From the NCBI GenBank assembly GCA_030629295.1, contig DAOVPH010000007.1:1-16893 (forward strand): 16,893 bases of DNA, given 5' to 3'. Origin of the DNA: Candidatus Latescibacterota bacterium. Its GTDB lineage: Bacteria > Latescibacterota > MVCY01. The position numbers and the translations under genes were made by a program. Shown here one piece after another: positions 14,009 to 16,893 of this stretch (positions are counted from its first letter, which is position 1; every line of letters starts with the position of its first letter). Below the pieces are notes generated by a model that did no database searches, was not told where the DNA came from, and was given only the letters and a program-made list of their open reading frames with translations.

Positions 14009-14906
14009 ATTTTCCTAAGTGGATTCTTCTTATGGCCTCGGCGAACAGGGGGGCAGCAGAGATAACGGTGAGTTTGTCGTCATCGGTTTTCTGCACCGGT
14101 ATGGTGTTCAAGACGGCTACTCTCTTCACCGGAGAGCGGTTCAGTTGCTCCACAGCTCCTGAAGCGAGGACAGGATGGGTACAGGCAACGTAGATCTGTT
14201 TGGCACCGTTTCGTTTCAGGGCTGCAGCAGCTTCTATTAAGGTACCGCCGGTGGTAATCATATCGTCTCTTATCAGCACATTTTTCTGTTCTACTTCCCC
14301 GATAATGGTCTCTACTGCGGCGGCATCCGGTTTGGGTCTCCTTTTATCCACTAAGGCCAGTCCTGCTCCCATGCTTTTGGCAAAGGCTCGGGCCATCTTG
14401 ATGCTGCCCACGTCAGGGGAGACAATTACCAGGTTAGACAGATTTTGCCCTTTGAAGAAGTCCACAAATAGGGGAGAGGAATAGAGATGGTCAACTGGTA
14501 GGTCAAAAAAACCCTGAATCTGGGCGGCATGCAGGTCCATCGTGAGCACTCTGTCTGTCCCCGCCGCTGTAATCAAGTTGGCAACTAATTTAGCAGAGAT
14601 AGGGACTCGAGGCTGATCTTTTCTGTCCTGTCGGGCGTAGCCGAAATAGGGGATGACAGCCGTTATCCTTCTGGCCGAAGCCCGCCTGGCAGCATCAATC
14701 ATAAGCAGCAGCTCCAGCAGGTTGTCCGCTGGGGCATGGGTGGACTGAACGATGAATACATCGGTGCCGCGAACACTCTCGTTGATCCTCACTGAGATCT
14801 CGCCGTCCTTGAACCTGCTCACATCAGCCGAAGCCAACCCTACATTCAGATGCTGAGCGATCTCTTCGGCCAAAGAGCGATTGGAGTTACCGGAGAAAAG
14901 TTTCAA
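13986..14906 (-). CDS. prs: Ribose-phosphate pyrophosphokinase
   Basis: This cytosolic enzyme makes PRPP from ribose 5-phosphate and ATP for nucleotide, His and Trp synthesis. The class I features are present: FKDGEISVRINESVRG, YFGYARQDRKDQPRVPIS, DLHAAQIQGFF at about 124-134, and the flexible loop DKRRPKPDAA at about 187-196. The PRPP-binding loop reads DDMITTGGTL at 214-223. The usual Asp at position 218 (DDIIDTAGT-type) is Thr. Length is 306 residues, slightly short of the usual 310-320. The start is a TTG at 14906 with AAGGAG 9 bases upstream. It lies 27 bases after the tRNA-Gln gene, and the pair may share a transcript. Confidence 0.96.
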   Translation of the reverse strand: MKLFSGNSNRSLAEEIAQHLNVGLASADVSRFKDGEISVRINESVRGTDVFIVQSTHAPADNLLELLLMIDAARRASARRITAVIPYFGYARQDRKDQPRVPISAKLVANLITAAGTDRVLTMDLHAAQIQGFFDLPVDHLYSSPLFVDFFKGQNLSNLVIVSPDVGSIKMARAFAKSMGAGLALVDKRRPKPDAAAVETIIGEVEQKNVLIRDDMITTGGTLIEAAAALKRNGAKQIYVACTHPVLASGAVEQLNRSPVKRVAVLNTIPVQKTDDDKLTVISAAPLFAEAIRRIHLGKSVSFLFS

Positions 14907-14932
14907 TTCTACCCACTCCTTTTTGAAAATAG

Positions 14933-15003
14933 CTACCGGGTGAGGACTCGAACCTCAATTCACGGCTCCAAAGGCCGTTGTCCTACCATTGGACGACCCG
15001 GTA
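14933..15003 (-). tRNA. tRNA-Gln (anticodon TTG)
   Basis: The minus strand folds as a standard cloverleaf of 71 bases. The acceptor stem is TACCGGG with CCCGGTA (7 bp). The D arm is GTCC-AATGGTA-GGAC. The anticodon arm is ACGGC-CTTTGGA-GCCGT, with loop anticodon TTG reading CAA. The T arm is TGAGG-TTCGAGT-CCTCA. The first pair is U-A, a known identity feature of tRNA-Gln. The discriminator is G, and the 3' CCA is not encoded (CTA follows). It sits between ispE and prs. Confidence 0.96.
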
Positions 15004-15082
15004 CGGTTTGCGAGCGAATACAATACAAATATTCAATTGGCGTTCGGTGTTTTTCAGTGTTCAATCTTTTCCGGAGATAGGT

Positions 15083-15943
15083 TTAACCTACCGAACGACA
15101 GACAAAGATACTCCAATCAGAGTTCTGCAGCGTCTTGGCTGCCTGTCTGGCCGGAGAGGGATCATCAAAAAGACCATAGACAGTAGAGCCACTGCCGGAA
15201 AGAGAAGCCATTATGGCCCCAGCGGATAGCAGCTTTTTCTTTATTTCCCCGATTTGAGGATAGCGGTTTTCCACTGTTTGCTCAAGGTCGTTTTTCACAT
15301 CCTGGAACGGTGGCTCTTTATCTGTGAGTCCTCTTTTCAAAGAAAGAATAAAATTAACATATTTATCCCCTGAAGTCAAGTCATTTTTTCTGTTCTTATA
15401 AGCCCATTCCGTAGAGACGGCAAACCCCGGATAAACTGCAACATAAATCAGCGGCTTGGCTAATTTCAGGTAATGCAGAGTCTCCCCCCTTCTCGAGGCG
15501 ATAGCGGTGCCTTTCCGGAGGAGAAAGGGCACATCTGAGCCAACTGAAGAAGCGATATTGAGCAATTCGAAGTCTGTTGTCTTCAGTTTCCACAAGCGGT
15601 TCAAGCCTCGCAGGGTGGCGGCGGCATCGGAGCTGCCTCCCCCCAGTCCGGCCCCCACCGGGATACGCTTATGTATTGTTATGCTAACCCCTTTTTTTAC
15701 ATTGTATTCTTTCTTCAATAGGGCGGTTGCCTTGTAGGCCAAGTTCTTCTCGCCATCGGGCACTCCCTCTATCCCAGAGCAGTGTACATCTATCTCTTTT
15801 GGTTTTTCAACTAAGGTAAGTGTGTCACATAAGTCCACAGTTTGCATTACCGAAAGAATATCATGGAATCCATCGACACGCCGGCCCAGTATCTTCAAAC
15901 CAAGGTTTATCTTGGCATAGGCCTTTTCAGTCACAACGGTCAT
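15083..15943 (-). CDS. ispE: 4-diphosphocytidyl-2-C-methyl-D-erythritol kinase
   Basis: IspE is a GHMP kinase that phosphorylates CDP-ME, the fourth step of the non-mevalonate (MEP) isoprenoid pathway. The family pattern is complete: YAKINLGLKILGRRVDGFHD at the N-terminus with the catalytic Lys, the ATP loop PVGAGLGGGSSDAAATL at about 95-111, the catalytic Asp in SVGSDVPFLL, and SLSGSGSTVYGLF near the C-terminus. Starting at the ATG at 15943 gives 286 residues; an in-frame GTG at 15952 would add three and cannot be excluded, since neither has a strong ribosome-binding site. It starts about 20 bases after the nucleotidyltransferase stop, which suggests co-transcription. Confidence 0.96.
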   Translation of the reverse strand: MTVVTEKAYAKINLGLKILGRRVDGFHDILSVMQTVDLCDTLTLVEKPKEIDVHCSGIEGVPDGEKNLAYKATALLKKEYNVKKGVSITIHKRIPVGAGLGGGSSDAAATLRGLNRLWKLKTTDFELLNIASSVGSDVPFLLRKGTAIASRRGETLHYLKLAKPLIYVAVYPGFAVSTEWAYKNRKNDLTSGDKYVNFILSLKRGLTDKEPPFQDVKNDLEQTVENRYPQIGEIKKKLLSAGAIMASLSGSGSTVYGLFDDPSPARQAAKTLQNSDWSIFVCRSVG

Positions 15944-15962
15944 TTCTTTCACTCACTTTTTC

Positions 15963-16688
15963 TCAACAGCCCTTTTGGGGAGCCACCAGATTGTTGGCCT
16001 TCAGCAGGGCTTCGATAGACTCACCAGCGTCTGCCCACCAGCCCTCCAGGATCTCGTAAGTCATCTCCCCTGACTCAATGTAGGCGTTGTTGACATCGGT
16101 GATCTCCAACTCCCCCCTCGCCGAGGAGGGCAGAGTCCTGATGATGTCAAACACCCTGGAATCATACATATAGATTCCTATCACCGCAAAGGGGCTTTGG
16201 GGATGTCGAGGTTTTTCCTCGACGCGGACAATCCTGTCCCCTGTAATCTCCGGCACCCCATAGCTCTGTGGATTTTCTACCTCTTTTAACAGAATCTTAG
16301 CCCCGCTCTTCTGCCTCTGGAACCCGTTCACCGCCTCACGTATGCTTCCTTCAATGATGTTGTCTCCCAGGAAGACCACCACTTTGTCTTTCCCCACGAA
16401 GTGTTCTGCCAGACCCAAGGCTTCAGCAATTCCACCAGCCTTCTCCTGGTAGGTGTAGTTCAGGTCTTTAAGCCCGAACTGGGTTCCGTTGCCCAGGAGC
16501 CGGAGGAAATCACCGGCGCTTTCTCCACCGGTTACGATCATAATGTCGTTAATGCCAGCTTCAACTAAGCTCTGAATGGGGTAGTAGATCATCGGCCGGT
16601 CAAAGACGGGCAAGAGGTGCTTATTGGTTATCTTGGTGAGCGGGTACAGCCTGGAGCCTGTACCTCCGGCTAAAACTACGCCTTTCAT
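15963..16688 (-). CDS. RmlA-like sugar-phosphate nucleotidyltransferase
   Basis: This 241-residue enzyme joins a sugar 1-phosphate to a nucleotide, releasing pyrophosphate. It matches the glucose-1-phosphate thymidylyltransferase (RmlA/RfbA) group: GGTGSRLYPLTKITNKHLLP at the N-terminus, VVFLGDNII with the metal-binding Asp, YGVPEI, VEEKPRHPQS, GIYMYDSRVFD, GELEITDVN, and GWWADAGES. It is shorter than the 290-residue RmlA of E. coli, resembling the short form that lacks the C-terminal allosteric part. The nucleotide and sugar cannot be fixed. The ATG at 16688 has AGGAG 5 bases before it; a TTG at 16712 would add eight residues. Its dNDP-sugar product could feed glycosyltransferases like those at 2206 and 3110. 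Confidence 0.9.
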   Translation of the reverse strand: MKGVVLAGGTGSRLYPLTKITNKHLLPVFDRPMIYYPIQSLVEAGINDIMIVTGGESAGDFLRLLGNGTQFGLKDLNYTYQEKAGGIAEALGLAEHFVGKDKVVVFLGDNIIEGSIREAVNGFQRQKSGAKILLKEVENPQSYGVPEITGDRIVRVEEKPRHPQSPFAVIGIYMYDSRVFDIIRTLPSSARGELEITDVNNAYIESGEMTYEILEGWWADAGESIEALLKANNLVAPQKGC

Positions 16689-16721
16689 AGCTGCTCCTGA
16701 GTTGTCTATCAAAATTAACGG

Positions 16722-16893
16722 TTATAGGTTGTATTCCAGCCCAAAGGAAAGTTCGTTCTCTTTTTCTTTCGAGTTCGAGATTAACCGGTATCCGGCCTTA
16801 AGGAATAAGGCCCGCAGAGGCTCGTAGGAGACCTCCAGTGCCCAGACCTGTTGCCTTTTCACCTGACCCGATAAGAATTCCTGAGAAGGGTTA
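16722..16893 (-). CDS. Probable outer-membrane beta-barrel protein, 3' end only
   Basis: This frame enters from the right edge and stops at TAA at 16722-16724, giving 56 visible residues. The pattern is alternating polar and hydrophobic: QQVWALEVSYEPLRALFLKA, then GYRLISNSKEKENELSFGLEYNL. The last strand ends in Leu and has aromatic residues at alternate positions, like the C-terminal strand of a porin-type barrel, though the terminal residue is not Phe. The 5' part is outside the window, so the family cannot be named. It lies 33 bases upstream of the nucleotidyltransferase start. The call rests on strand pattern only. Confidence 0.6.
   Translation of the reverse strand, partial: NPSQEFLSGQVKRQQVWALEVSYEPLRALFLKAGYRLISNSKEKENELSFGLEYNL

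Overview
The window looks like chromosomal sequence from a Gram-negative-type (diderm) anaerobic bacterium, probably an uncultivated lineage. The reasons are a beta-barrel-like protein C-terminus at the right edge, a membrane pyrophosphatase of the K+-dependent sequence type, the MEP isoprenoid gene ispE, and short interspersed repeats of a kind seen in many environmental genomes. The phylum cannot be fixed from sequence alone. Almost everything is on the minus strand; one glycosyltransferase is the only plus-strand gene.

Layout, left to right. 1-1911: a bifunctional (p)ppGpp synthetase/hydrolase (Rel/SpoT), its C-terminal ACT domain cut by the left edge. 1912-2205: a divergent intergenic region with degenerate short repeats and a possible plus-strand promoter. 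2206-4201: two convergent glycosyltransferases (GT2-like, then GT4). 4330-6714: an SDR oxidoreductase, an ArsP/DUF318-type permease, a broken nitroreductase, and a 67-residue Cys-containing protein. 6766-6921: a foldback, MITE-like repeat. 7060-10793: a bifunctional-nuclease-family protein, ribosomal proteins L9, S18 and S6, and the membrane pyrophosphatase.

10824-12388 is an accessory island: a hicA remnant that ends in a copy of the MITE-like repeat, an intact-looking hicB, a long imperfect inverted repeat resembling an integron attC site, a UPF0175/DUF3368 antitoxin-toxin pair, and a two-helix membrane protein. 12702-16893 is a second housekeeping block: pth, rplY (L25/Ctc), prs, tRNA-Gln(TTG), ispE, an RmlA-like nucleotidyltransferase, and the 3' end of a probable outer-membrane protein.

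Read in the minus direction, ispE, tRNA, prs, rplY and pth, followed by S6-S18-L9, form a translation and precursor-supply cluster. The toxin-antitoxin island and the pyrophosphatase lie between its two halves. The most notable observations are the hicA break inside a repeat, the attC-like structure between two toxin-antitoxin modules with the toxin stop codon inside it, the amber-interrupted nitroreductase, and the compact membrane-protein/antitoxin/toxin operon. No wholly new system can be claimed with confidence; the accessory island is the best candidate.
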